From contig CAUJLY010000002.1 in assembly GCA_963281155.1 (NCBI GenBank), positions 434,001 through 498,000 of the forward strand: a stretch of 64,000 nucleotides of DNA, in the 5' to 3' direction. The notes beneath the pieces were generated by a model. That model made no database searches and was not told where the DNA came from. It saw only the letters and a program-made list of their open reading frames with translations. Below, piece by piece: positions 23,901 to 35,427 of the stretch. A program made the translations under genes and the position numbers. How positions within the stretch are numbered: the stretch's first letter is position 1; the number at the start of each line of letters is the position of its first letter. The stretch is from Rhabditophanes sp. KR3021. Taxonomy: Eukaryota; Nematoda; Chromadorea; Rhabditida; Alloionematidae.

Positions 23901-26900
23901 ATTAACTTTTGAATGATTGATATAAGGCCATTATAATTTTTTTAATGCACAATATTTTGTGGACGTACCTTTTGTCGGGCAATGAATTTGTGCAGGATTT
24001 TTGATTGTCTGTTACTTTTACGAATACTTTTTCACATGTGATATTTACTTCTGGCAATGATTTTGGTTTCTTCAGAACTTTTTTTGCCCTAGGCTCCCGA
24101 ACTTTGAGAATAGCTCCATCCTTTGTAGTACCTTTCTTGACTAAAAAAGTCTTCTCCGCCTTTTGAACCTGCTCTTTTTTGTCAAAAGCCTTATTAACGC
24201 TAATATTTTCAATAGCATCTTCAGTCTTAAATTTGCCTGGAATCGGAGGAACTTTTTTAGTACTAGGATCATTTAGAGCAATCAAGGGTGCGGGTTTAAA
24301 GTGTGCAATGCCATTGTATTTACTTTCGTCATCTTTACAATTAATGTCACCTGCTTCCTTCTTCTTAGTCTCGACGACAATCGGCTTAGAAGCTGCTTCC
24401 ACATACTTTTTGATGGGAGTTCGTTTGATGTAATTGGTGTTAGGTTTGTCATAAACAGCTACTACAACTGGCTTTGGTGGTATCTTTTTAGGCTCTGCCA
24501 CTACTATTTTAGTTTCCTTTATACATTTAGTCATATCCTCAGTTGATTCAGGTGGCTTCTAAATCAAATTAATAAATATAAAAAAGGTGGTGACAGAATA
24601 AAGTAATAAACCAAACTGTCTATATTTCCTAATTCCGTTATTTAATCAAAAAAAGTCAATAAAATAAATGTGACTAATTAGTTTTGATTGTAACAGAATT
24701 AATGGTATTCAACAATCACCAAAAATACATTCGTATCAAGGATGTCAGGTGAAATGTGTTAATGAAACAAACAATTACACGCTTCTGATACTCTTTTTAG
24801 ACCAGTTATATTAATCAAGATATTAGAGTAGGGAGCAAAAAACTTACAGGAAATTCGTTAGAAGTGGGTTGCTTTAGGAGACGTTTGATAACAGGAGGAT
24901 TTGATAAGAATGAATCAAAATGCCCGGTGCCTTGTTTACCTAAAAATATAGCTTTTATAATATTTTTGATCTTAAATAAATAATGAATATTTTTATCTAA
25001 CACTTTCTCCTGCAATAGATGCCTTTTGACCGATGATGTAACTAACTATATGAATAAAAGATGTGGCTATTAACATTTAATAGATTACTTTTTGATCTCA
25101 TCCCAGCATTTAAAGTATTATTTTAATGATTCTACAAAAAATGCATCTTCTGGACTATCTAAAAAATTATTAAAGTACTGATATTATTAGCAGCTGCACT
25201 GACTAAATTACTTTTTTTATTTAATTAGGTCATTTAGAATCGACATTATTTAGTGTATTTACTTACCTGGTGACAAAGGATCATTTACTAGATCTTCACG
25301 CTTTCTCGGCTTCCTTTTCTTTTTCCTTGCCATGCTATCTTGTTTAGTTAGTAATTTACTATTAGATTTCGGATCGCCACTTTCCTGTTCAGAACTTTCC
25401 TCCCCGCTATCCACTAATTCGAGTTCCTTCCCTTCCTCTTTACTTACATTTACACTGGTTTTGCGTGAATTGCGGCGTGCTGCTGAAAAGTAACACAAAT
25501 AATTAGTTCTAATATCAAACTGAACACGAATACACAATTAATCAAACAACCACCAAAAGTCATCATTCCCAGATAGACGTTTTGTTGTGTGTGTCTGCCT
25601 ACAAATTAAATCAACTTACTTCTGTATTTGATACTCTTTCTGCTAGAGCTTGTTTTTATTGGATACCCATTCTCAATACTATTAATACTTTCCATCTGTC
25701 CACAGTCAGTGTCTTTTACTTTTGAAGATGATAAAATACCACCACCAGGCGAACCTTCTTTAAGAGAGTGTTGAGGGGTTTGGTTGGCGTTGTTGGTTGA
25801 ATCAGTGGGAGTGGGTTCGAGTTCGAAGATAGGTGAAACTGATTTATTTGATATTATTGACGTTGCCCAGGAACTTCTGGAAGTCCCTGACTTCGACATG
25901 ATTCCAGAGTCATTTCCCTCCACTGAAGAAGTCGATTTTGTTAGTGAGGGTGGGACTAAAGGAGCCGAAGCACTTCCATTTAACAAATAATTTTTGTGAT
26001 TTATTAGTTTTAATGAAGGACCACCCATCTCATCACCACTTGTTATTGAGTTTCTACGAGCTGCCCGATGAGCCATGTAGCTTGAACTGACTTGGGTGGC
26101 GATGTCCCCAGTTCCTTCTAGATTTCGGAGACGGGCAGAGTCAGCTAATCGCTGCCGCCAGGGCCTTTCTGTCTTGGTGGAGGCGATGGCACCTGTTATT
26201 GCTAGGGCATTTGCCTCGTATCTACTGTTGGACTTGAGGTACTGGTTGGAGGGGGCCGAGTAAAGGTCATGTTTAGTGGTGCTTTTCCTCGTCGCATTCA
26301 AGTAATCTGAAGCTACTGAACAATAATTAGAAGAGGGTCTGGAGTAGTGGTCGCGGGAAAGGGGTGAAGCAGTAGAGACACTTCTCCTACTTGAAGGGGA
26401 GAAGTAGCTTGAATTAGCATTAGTAGTAGTTGAGGTTGGGCGAGGTGATTGGTAACCAGTGGCTAAAATGTCACAATTAATCAAATCAATTACCAATCAA
26501 CAAAAAGGTAGCAACAAAAAAAGGACATGCAAAAGACAAACAAAATTACAATAATTTTTTCCATAATTTTGGGAAGGAAATTTGATTGTAGAAGGCATTC
26601 CGGAAATGGACGTTTTAGTTTGAGGTACATAATAAGATTTATAAATAGTTTGTTTGTTGTTTGGAAATAGAGTTTTATTAGGAGTTGCGTCTAAATAGGT
26701 TGGAATGAAGGTGGGTGAGTCAAACTTACAATTCATGTCATTCTTTTCACGTCCACTTTGGTAGGAGGATGTGGAGCGGTAAGGAGTAGTGGAGGGTGAA
26801 GGTGTTAGTTTTGGGGTGTAATTGAAACTCGTAGTAGGTGGTGTTGCCTTTCTATCTGAGGAGTATCTGGATGGACCTGGTGAGAGTGAATAACTGTTTG

Positions 26901-27447
26901 GGGTCAACTTGGTTGTGGATGTTGAGGGCTGGAAGGCCTTTGTAATTCTGGAAGAACGATATGCGTCCGTTGGTTGTGTTTTGTTCCAGCGAACTGAATT
27001 CCAGCTGTAACATTTTAGTTATCATTATTTTTTGTTTTATTATCATCAGCACATTTATTATTTATTTGTTAGAAGTGTTATTAGAAAAATTGGTAAAATA
27101 ATGTGATTTGGGCGTATAATGGGTTATTATTAAAATTTAGGAAAGAACAAAAATAGATAGATAGGATTTAAAGGGTAAAAAAGATCCTTCCCACTACCTG
27201 TCTTGAGTCTTTATGTCGGTATTCCAAAATTTGATATGATCCAGTATACTTAAACATTTTTTAACAACTCAACTCATCAAAAATATCCCCAACCAATAAC
27301 TAACCTCGTCCCAACCGAAGAAGGTTCAATTGAACTGGATAAACTTCTAATACCAGTAGATGTTGAATTTTTATTTAATACATTTGAATTATATCTGGAT
27401 AGGTAAGTACTGCCACCAGTAGGATTATATTTGTTTGATGCAGCCAT
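17962..27447 (-). CDS. Very large, mostly disordered Ser/Pro/Asn-rich protein (14 exons)
   Basis: Exons on minus: 27447-27305, 27004-26550, 26462-25620, 25482-25267, 24939-24848, 24558-23969, 23499-23356, 23301-22866, 22230-21661, 21617-21542, 21499-21295, 20879-20601, 20556-19195 and 18905-17962. All junction phases agree and total 2117 residues if one base is removed in exon 13, where frames switch near a run of five T at 20083-20087. I do not recognise the family. The sequence is Ser/Thr/Pro/Asn-rich with many R-R-x-S and S-P sites, a KKKRKPRKRE basic cluster at about 560, a PPKP/VV-rich segment (about 590-680), and a more ordered part at about 740-930 with repeated P-E-V-N-[VI]-T motifs. 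The C-terminal exon is Gly/Ser-rich with basic patches and ends SKKSLKSGY. Composition suggests a cytoskeletal or cortical scaffold; that is a guess. Confidence 0.8.
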
Positions 27448-30400
27448 AATTAAAATAACTTAAGTTGATGGGGTAGCGTTTTTGGTTGTCAAAAAACAGT
27501 TTTGAATAATCTGTACTCTCAGATATGTTGTCAAGAACCACACCTTTACCTATAAAAAAATGGTATTAGAGGATATAATTATTTAATGATCCAACGCAAC
27601 ATCCAACAAAAATATCTAATATGTGAGTTACTCTTAATATTTTATAAAAATGAAGGGTAAAGCTTTTTGGAAAATATATTGCATCTTTGAGAAAAGATTA
27701 AGGAAATGGTAGGGGCGAATAAAGTTAGTAGGGATATAAGTTGTATGTAAGTGAAATTTTAGATCAGGCAGAAGACGTTTTATGTTATCTTTTTAAATTT
27801 TTGTTGATTACACAATTTTTGAGGTAATATGTATGTTAGGTGATCATTTGTTTAATGATGATAAGTAGTATATTATTTTTTTGAAGTTTCAAAACGGTTT
27901 GGAAATGTGTGTGAAGTGGATTAGTGCAAGACAGGCTTTTTTAATATTAGTGGATATATTTTATAATGAGATTAATGTAATTGAGGAAGAGACGCATTTT
28001 TGATAAGAAGACAGATAATGAAGTAGTTTTTACAATAGTCTTTAAAAATATTGGTAGTGCATAAAGAAAGTTGATCTGATGTTTAAAAGAAAGATGTGAA
28101 AGATAAGTAAATTATTATTATCATTTTCAAGGGTAAAGTTTCAATAAAAAGAAAAACAAACAAATAGACAATCGAAATAGGTAGTATCAAAGGAGCAAAA
28201 TTGCCTTAATTGAATTTATGAACAAAGGAACAAATCAATCACCTGGAAAGTACATAACCTTTTATTAGAACCCTAATCATGTATGATGACAGCTTTTCAA
28301 CCTTTATTTAATTGAATTATCTATCAAATAAAACTTGTTAATATTGTCTTTGTCTAAAAAATAAATTTGGAGGATCAAGTGAGTTGTAGCTTCATTAATT
28401 TTGGGATTTTTTTGTTGCGGAAGTGGTAATAAAAAGGGATTTTCGTTTGGTAATAATAAAGTATAGTAGTTTTTATTAGGCATTACTAGATTTAGAAAGA
28501 GGTTTAATTTCTTTTTGTAGTGATTTATAGAGTGGACAAAATTGGAACATAAAACTTTTTATTCACACGAAAGGATGATCGAAAAATAACACCATAAATG
28601 AAGTAATATTGCAAATAAAATAATTTCCAAATGAAAATACAAGAAACGAAGTAATATTACAAATAATAATGTAAATGAGTATGCGTTCTTTTTAATAAGA
28701 CTATAAAAATTGTATGCAAAAATAGTTGAAAGTAAGGGATTGAAGAGGTTTTTGAGTTGGTGTAAATTAAAAACAATAAACAAATTGGTGGGCCAAGGCA
28801 AAAGATTAAGTGAAGAATGAGAAACACCTTCACTTCCATTAAATTAATTGTAAGAATATTAGTTAGTGTAAACATCCAGCTACATATATTTACCATCAAC
28901 TAGTACCTAGTTAATCACAGGTTTTAATAAACATAAACTAAAAGGCATTTTCTAAATATAACTTTTTTGTTACTCATTCCTACATATTTATAAATATATT
29001 GTGAATATATGCGATGTATCCTCTCAGTATAGTCAACAAAAGATGATCAGTAGATGATTAGTTTATATATTATATTTAAAATATATTTCATAAATATTTG
29101 ATTGAAATATATAGGCAAAAAGAGTGATGATTATTATTTATTTAAAAATGATATAATACATAAATTAAACCTATCTAAATCTTTAAACATTAGACAGGTA
29201 GAATAGATGCATATTTGATTAAAACTTGGATAATGATCAGGAAAGTGTATGTGTGTAGATTAATTAATTATTAAAAATGTGATTTATAGGGTTAACATAA
29301 TAATATGCATTTATTAATGATTAATAACTATTTGCAGAAAACAATAAATAATTGTGTTCCCAATTAGTGGGATAAAAAACAATATTTTTAATGGGCTGTT
29401 TTAAATATTGAGACCTGTCAAAGAAGGTATTGTGTTACCTGTCGGTTTATAAGAAAGTTAAACGAATTGTAGATATGAAGTTGAAAAATATGACACCTTC
29501 TGGACAGACACCCTAATAACCATCCCTAAAGAACAACCAAAATGTAGTAATAAGCTTTGTGATTGATAAAAGGTGCTGTTCAATCATACAAATTGTAATG
29601 TCATTACATTAATCACCACTAAATTGATAAGTAATTTTGCGAATGGATGTATAAATATTAGTACAATTAGAATTTTACCTTAAAAGATGCAGTATTGGAT
29701 GTTTTTGATTGATAGGGCAAAACTTTGGTAAGTGTTAAAAGCATTAAGAACCTGTTAATAATATTTCTTTAAAGCTGGATTTAAAGAAACAAACTTTTCT
29801 TGATCTAAAAAATGGCAGTGTTTATTTAGGTGAATGAAATGTAGTGCGTATGTAGATAAATTTGATGCATAAGAAATTTGATATGATTTGTATGCATTGG
29901 AGTTTTTTGTTTTAAAAAAGATTGACAAGCATTTTTTCAATTGTGAATTTATAGTATTTGTTTAATTAAATGAACTTCTGCAACAACTTTGATTGATGAG
30001 AAAAGTGTGTGTAATGAATTATATAATTGGAATCAAAAATGGCTGGACAACTTCGTTTAAAAGTACCCAGAGACCTGATTTAAATTTGAAAGAGCGTGAT
30101 TTTTGCAATACAACAATGAATTATTAAGAATATTTTTAGATTAATTGACTTGTTACTTAAAGTTCTTGTGTGTAATTTAAAAGGATGCATTTGGTATTGT
30201 TTTTCTGACAAATGATTTTTAAGATGGCGTTTAATTTAAAATATATAATTGTTAATGATACATCTGCTATTTATTTACTCATATTTATAAATAGTAATCT
30301 CAAAATGGTTTTTATGTCAATTCTTTTGTCAAAATTCTGCCGACTCGCTAAAATCTTAGCTCATTTGTTCGTTAAATTCAAGGATTTTTGCGACATTTGC

Positions 30401-30654
30401 GCAACAATTTGGGAAATATGAGGACAACTAGACTGTGCAAACTGATTTATTAAATTAAAACTTGAAATTCTATATAATTCTCAAGTCTTGCTGCATACTA
30501 CCAACATGTCCAAGCTTGGAATTGATTAATGTAATTAAAGGGCGTAAAAGAATTATAACTTCATTGCTATTCTTCAACAACTCGATATGAATTTTACATC
30601 AAAGTAAATTAAAATAAGAACAAATAACTTATTACTATCAAAATATTCTTTTAG
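27448..30654. other. Gene-poor AT-rich region
   Basis: About 3.2 kb upstream of the large disordered-protein gene, probably including its promoter and perhaps non-coding 5' exons. Short ORFs (for example 28559-28801 minus, 29755-29940 minus and 30212-30421 plus) are Lys/Asn/Ile/Phe-rich, as expected from chance in AT-rich DNA. No repeats longer than simple AT tracts and no RNA genes were recognised. Confidence 0.4.
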
Positions 30655-31550
30655 TAATGGATCCAAAATTAAAGAAAACATTGTATGAACGATTCTCATC
30701 ATCACAGTATGTAGGAATAATTTAGCATATTAAATTGTGGATGATGGATTAATTCCCCAAAGCGAATCAAGAAAGTGTTTTAGAATGTTTCTTAGCATGG
30801 ATTGGGTACAACTTTATTACAAGAGAAACTTTTTGTCTCGGATCCTTAAAAAATTGATTTGTATCCTGCTAAACCATTAAAGATGTACTTCACAAAAATG
30901 GAAAATTCTTTGAATCGACGGTATTGCCTCTTTTCTTTATAAAACATTGTGGGAAAGAGGCTTTTGATTGAGTCCAAATTATACTCCTAAAGATCTCTTA
31001 ATGAGTAATTTACATTATCCAAAGAAGTCGATCTAAAATTTCAGCTAGTGTCGATTGGCATAATAAAGAATACCAGAGGGGATCAAAATTCTACAATTGC
31101 AATACATTTTTACATTCTTTTGGTGAAGTTGGAAGATTTATTTCTAATGAAAGTTCACCAATAGTATTTGGATATGAGAATAAGTTGTTACTTTTTAAGG
31201 AGTTTGATAAATGCTTGTTATATTTATACCATTTTTACTGATCTTTGATGGATAAAAGAAACAAATAAAGGTGTGAAAATTACTAAATTTTCTGAAAAGC
31301 ATGGTCTTTCTCAAGTTTAAAGTAATCATTGAAACAAGAATGTGTTGCATTGCATATTATGCTTAACGGAACTTGACATGTTACGGAAAAGTTCAGCTTA
31401 TCAAAGAAAAATAAATAGCCGGATTTACTTTTTCTATAAACATTGTAGATGGAACGGATTTTGCCATTTCTATCAAATTATGTTAATACTGTTTTGAAAG
31501 TACGGCTTAAACAAAAGTGACTATTTTACACCTAAATAGTGTGATTATTC
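30655..31550 (+). pseudogene. Decayed protein-coding region
   Basis: On the plus strand several protein-like segments lie in different frames with stops between them. An ATG at about 30658 begins MDPKLKKTLYERFSSSQ. Near 30770-30850 there is ESVLECFLAWIGYNFITRET. From about 31040 to 31243 an open stretch without ATG, preceded by a TTTCAG acceptor, reads DWHNKEYQRGSKFYNCNTFL and GYENKLLLFKEFDKCLLYLY. Then comes IKETNKGVKITKFSEKHGLS. The Cys, Trp and Tyr content is unlike chance AT-rich translation. It looks like a multi-exon gene that has gained stops and frame breaks. I cannot assign a family. Confidence 0.35.
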
Positions 31551-31941
31551 AAAGGTTAACATAAAATTAATGGATAAAGAATAAATTACAATGTATTTAG
31601 GTAAAGTCTTAGCTTAGTCCTTTGATATAGTCAAAAAAGAAATTAATTTCATTATTAAATCTACTAAATATGAATCTTTTTATTCAATTGTTTCGCAGAT
31701 TAAAAGACTTATGTAATGTATTTATTTATGCGTATTTTTGTATCCTATAATAATTTATTTTTACGGAATTACATGTTTATAATTTTATGTTAATCATTTG
31801 CTTTTTGTATTCTAAATATATACGTATCCCCTCACGTTAAATTATATAATAACATGTTATCTTTTCTAGGAATTTTACTTTATTATTTCCATTAAGTCCA
31901 ATTTAATATATTTATTAGTTGGCACGAGATATTTACTTCTC

Positions 31942-32874
31942 ATGTCAGGATTAGCCATTGTCTTAATTACATCATTCGTTACTGGGTTGTTTTATTATCC
32001 TATCTACCTTTTGATAATTAAGTTATTAATGCATAGAAAAAGATGGCATATTCATTTTAAATACGCTATCCTCTTATTCATATCTGTTCTTGGTTGCCGA
32101 ATTACTTTCCTTGAAACTCAAAATATTGTAGTATTAATTCAAACATTTACACAAAATGCCGATGACACACTGTTTTGGCATAATATTGAATTAAAAGTCG
32201 ATTCAGTTCGAAGTTTGCTTGATAATTCAGTTAGATTTACGTTATTTTTGATTGTTATGGAGCGGCTATTTGCAATTATTTATCGTCAGTCATACGAGAA
32301 ACTGAATTACATTTATAAGTTAATGTTGATGTCTATTGTTTTCTTTGCATTGGCTTTTGGTATTGTTCAAATTCAATACATACCATGGGTGCCTAAGCTT
32401 ACATTTAGAATCATAATGGCGGTTTGTGACGTTCCAATTCCTTTGATTTATCAATGCATTAATATCAAGAATAACTCTTTGTCTAAATTAGAAAATGTTG
32501 TAGACAAAAGTTTAACGGAACAATACACGATTCGTGAGTCTGTTGAATTAATTAAAAGAACATTAAATTTGGTTAGAAATTTATTTTGGACTCAATTTAT
32601 AGGATCCTTTTTTCTAATAATTGCTGAAGCCTGGATAGACATAAGTTTAAATCAACTTGTTCGTTATTCAGTTGGAATAAGTAGAAATTATATAGCTTGC
32701 CATGTTTGTTTGCATTTTTATTTGGATTGCAATCCGTATGTTAAATTTTTTAAATGTATCAAGAGAGGAAATAGTATTGGAGATTCCAATTTACAACATA
32801 CAAGAACAAGAACAAATGATATTGTTGCTAATGAAGGTGACGAATATTTTAGAATGGTTCGAGCTCTCTGGTAA
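31942..32874 (+). CDS. Seven-transmembrane chemoreceptor of the Sra superfamily type
   Basis: Single-exon 310-residue protein with seven hydrophobic segments (roughly 4-27, 40-58, 92-114, 128-148, 152-180, 210-232 and 240-268). The third segment ends with MERLFAIIYRQSYEKL, the position where worm Sra/Srab/Sre receptors carry E-R-x-x-A. The loop before helix six contains SLTEQYTIRESVELIKRTL, close to the S-L-[ST]-E-x-Y-Q-I-x-E motif of that superfamily. These receptors sit in sensory cilia and detect environmental chemicals; the ligand is unknown. It has no intron, unlike most worm receptors, which could mean a retro-copied or intron-lost gene. Decayed coding fragments lie on both sides, which fits a fast-turnover family. 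The exact subfamily is uncertain. Confidence 0.78.
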   Translation: MSGLAIVLITSFVTGLFYYPIYLLIIKLLMHRKRWHIHFKYAILLFISVLGCRITFLETQNIVVLIQTFTQNADDTLFWHNIELKVDSVRSLLDNSVRFTLFLIVMERLFAIIYRQSYEKLNYIYKLMLMSIVFFALAFGIVQIQYIPWVPKLTFRIIMAVCDVPIPLIYQCINIKNNSLSKLENVVDKSLTEQYTIRESVELIKRTLNLVRNLFWTQFIGSFFLIIAEAWIDISLNQLVRYSVGISRNYIACHVCLHFYLDCNPYVKFFKCIKRGNSIGDSNLQHTRTRTNDIVANEGDEYFRMVRALW

Positions 32875-33575
32875 ATATTGATATCTGCTTGTTTCTAATA
32901 AATATAACAATTCCTATTAACGTTCTTTTAAATAAATAGTTTGATCCAAAATTACAACCAAGTTTTTGTAGATAAAAAATGTATATGTCCATATTAATGT
33001 TTATTAAATAAATAAAAATACAATTCAACTTCCAGTATTTTCATTTGGAAGATTTCCAATCCCATTTATTTCGCGCTTTGCCATAACTTTAGATTCGCAA
33101 GAAAATATTTTAGTCAAACCAAAGAGAAATAGAGTGAAGAGACAGTTTATTGCTTCAACAGTTACGAGACGTTGAAAGGAAAGGTGACATGAAAAGTGGG
33201 GAAGATGTGAAATGGGACATTAAGTACATTATAAATCTACATATAAAATATGAGGATGTAATTTACATGGAATATCATCAATCAGGCGGACGAGGAGGTT
33301 GGAGAAGGATCCCCGAATGAGCTTAATCCGAAGCTTAAAGTGTTTCCGTATCAAGAGCGAAGCAAATAGTAGCAAGATTTGTTGAATAGTTTAAAAAACA
33401 CAGAATGCAAAAAGTTTATTAAATAATATCAAAAAAACATACCAATTAATTATTATATCAACAAAAAACAATATTAATACTAATTGAAATTTCACAAATA
33501 TAAAAATAAGGCATCACAAACATCATAGAAGAAGGATACATAAACTTTTCCCTATTGATAGGAGATATAAGCTTA
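32875..33575. other. Intergenic between convergent genes
   Basis: About 700 bp of AT-rich DNA between the chemoreceptor (plus) and the poly(A) polymerase (minus), so it contains both 3' flanks. No open frame or structure was recognised apart from a moderately GC-richer stretch at about 33260-33360. Confidence 0.4.
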
Positions 33576-35427
33576 TTATAGATAAATGCCAATTGAAGCT
33601 AAGCCATGCTTGTCACTTCGCGAAGCAAGTAACTTTACAAAAGCTTCTTTAAAGAGTCTTTTTATATGCTGCCAGTTGTCTTTTTCTGTAATACACCGAG
33701 CCGTGTTTTTATGATCAAATGGCTCTTCAATAAACAATCTATATTGCATAGGATCATCGTGTATACATCCATACCGTTGAACTGTACCCCCGTTTCGAAT
33801 GCTTATGGCTAAGGTATTAAAGTCGAACGTATTATAATAATGGAAGAAGCCTATCAGAAGCTCACCGACTGGCTGTCTATTCACTTCAGTATGGTTAGAT
33901 GTTCTGGGAGGCTCAAATCTTTTATCGTACTCAAGGCACATCAATAAGGTCTGGTCTGCGAAGATTTGAGGGTACAACTTATGGAAGTTAGGCAAAATGT
34001 ATGGGTGTACACCTGATTGCAGATAATGCAATACTAACAAAGCGATCGAGTAACTATTGAAAAAGCCGTACTGAGCGTCCTTAATTTTGTTCAAAATAGC
34101 CCAATGTTTTAAAACCAAAACAAGTTGTTGGAACCTGAGATCATATCTAAAAAATGACATAAGAACATCAACACCAAACAGGGTAAACTTGCAAAGAATA
34201 ATAATGAAGCAACTTAGAGTTAAGAATTCCGGGCGTGTTGTTGATATTGATATCAATTTCGAAATCATTACCCTCAAATGCCATTTTAAATTTTAAAATA
34301 GGAACACAGGCTCTAATGACTATTGCATCTTTCATGGCTGGCCCGAAATTATGCCGAAGAGCCTTTTTCGCCTTTTCGAGACATTGCTGGATTACTTGCT
34401 TTGTTGGGCAGTGATAAGGAGACGTTTCGCGCAAACTAGCCACATACCAACACATGTCAATATCACAATTGTAAGAGCCAAGTTTAGTCACACTCGATCC
34501 AGTCATAAACAGTTTGGACCGCGGGTAGATTCTCTTCAGTAACATCTCGATCCTTTTGCTTAGTTGATCTTTCTTCAATAACGTTTCATGATCCTAAAAA
34601 GAGTAAACAGTTCATTTATTCTATTGTATAAAACTTACCTGACGATTATTGTAGAAGTGACTCTGAATTTCACTGCTCAAATATTCAACTGACCCGCTAT
34701 TACACAACTTTAATTGGAGATCCGCGACCTGCATTTGTGCATACATTGAATGCTCGACACCGCCACTATTTACATCTTCTTCCTTGGCATAGGTTAGGTC
34801 AAATCTATAAAGTGGTCCGGTATCTTCTGCCAAAGCTGGTACATCTTCAAACTCATTCTGTACTTCATCGGCCAAGGAAGTTGTGTCAGGCGAGTGAGAT
34901 CCCTCGCTTGAAGTTGAAGACAAACTGTTTTCGGGAGCGAGGATAGGAGAGTCGTCTGTGTTGACAATGATGTCTGGAATGGCGGGATCTGCTACACATG
35001 ATGAGGTTCTTTCTTCTGTCTCGATAATTGGAGAATTATTTGGTTGTGGACCTTCCTCGTCTGCTTCAATATCTGGAACAGTGTCATCTGTTGGGTTCCC
35101 CACTTCCTCATATTCCTCTTTGTTAAAATGTGACATATGGTCTATTGGCGCCTCATCATCATCTTTCCCTGCCAGATCTTCTTCCTCAATAATAATAACC
35201 TTTCCATCTATGTGATTTACGTGAAATGGCAATTCTTTGTCGAATGCCTGTAACCCCTTCTTATCATTATTTTGTAATCTCTCATATTTTAGATCTTGTT
35301 CAGCTGCAACAGGCTTTTGTGGTGGGTCCTTTTCGCCTTCATCACTAGAATCGTCAATAACGATAAGCGCAGGCTTATATTTCTTGGCCGGATGCTCTTC
35401 ATAAACGTACTGAGATGTTCGTTTCAT
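33576..35427 (-). CDS. gld-2: GLD-2-type cytoplasmic poly(A) polymerase
   Basis: Exons 35427-34639, 34593-34193 and 34146-33576 give 586 residues. The N-terminal 240 residues are acidic and disordered. The nucleotidyltransferase core has TGSSVTKLGSYNCDIDMCWY with catalytic Asp 307 and 309, and the third Asp at 377 in FEIDININN. The PAP-associated domain includes GFFNSYSIALLVLHYLQSG, and the family signature IEEPFDHKNTARCITEKDN, with histidine after the Asp, is near the C-terminus. GLD-2 enzymes extend poly(A) tails of stored mRNAs in germ cells and neurons, recruited by RNA-binding partners. There is no RNA-binding domain of its own, as expected. Intron 2 must use a GC donor (GCAAGT); any GT donor gives a stop or wrong frame. 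Other terminal nucleotidyltransferases are less likely because of the EPFDxxNTAR signature. Confidence 0.92.
34147..34192 (-). other. GC-AG intron in the gld-2-like gene
   Basis: A 46-nt intron with donor GCAAGTTTACC and acceptor TTTTTTAG. The exon ends TTT and the next starts ATATGATC, so the join reads HYYSLYDLRF and keeps the domain intact. Using the overlapping GTTTAC donor four bases later gives an immediate in-frame TGA. GCAAGT is the strong consensus for minor GC-type U2 introns. Confidence 0.8.

Noticed and set aside
34147..34200. Apparent frameshift or error at the second junction of the gld-2-like gene
   Set aside because: With GT donors the frame fails, but a GC donor with perfect GCAAGT consensus gives the right phase and a conserved join, so no sequence error is needed.
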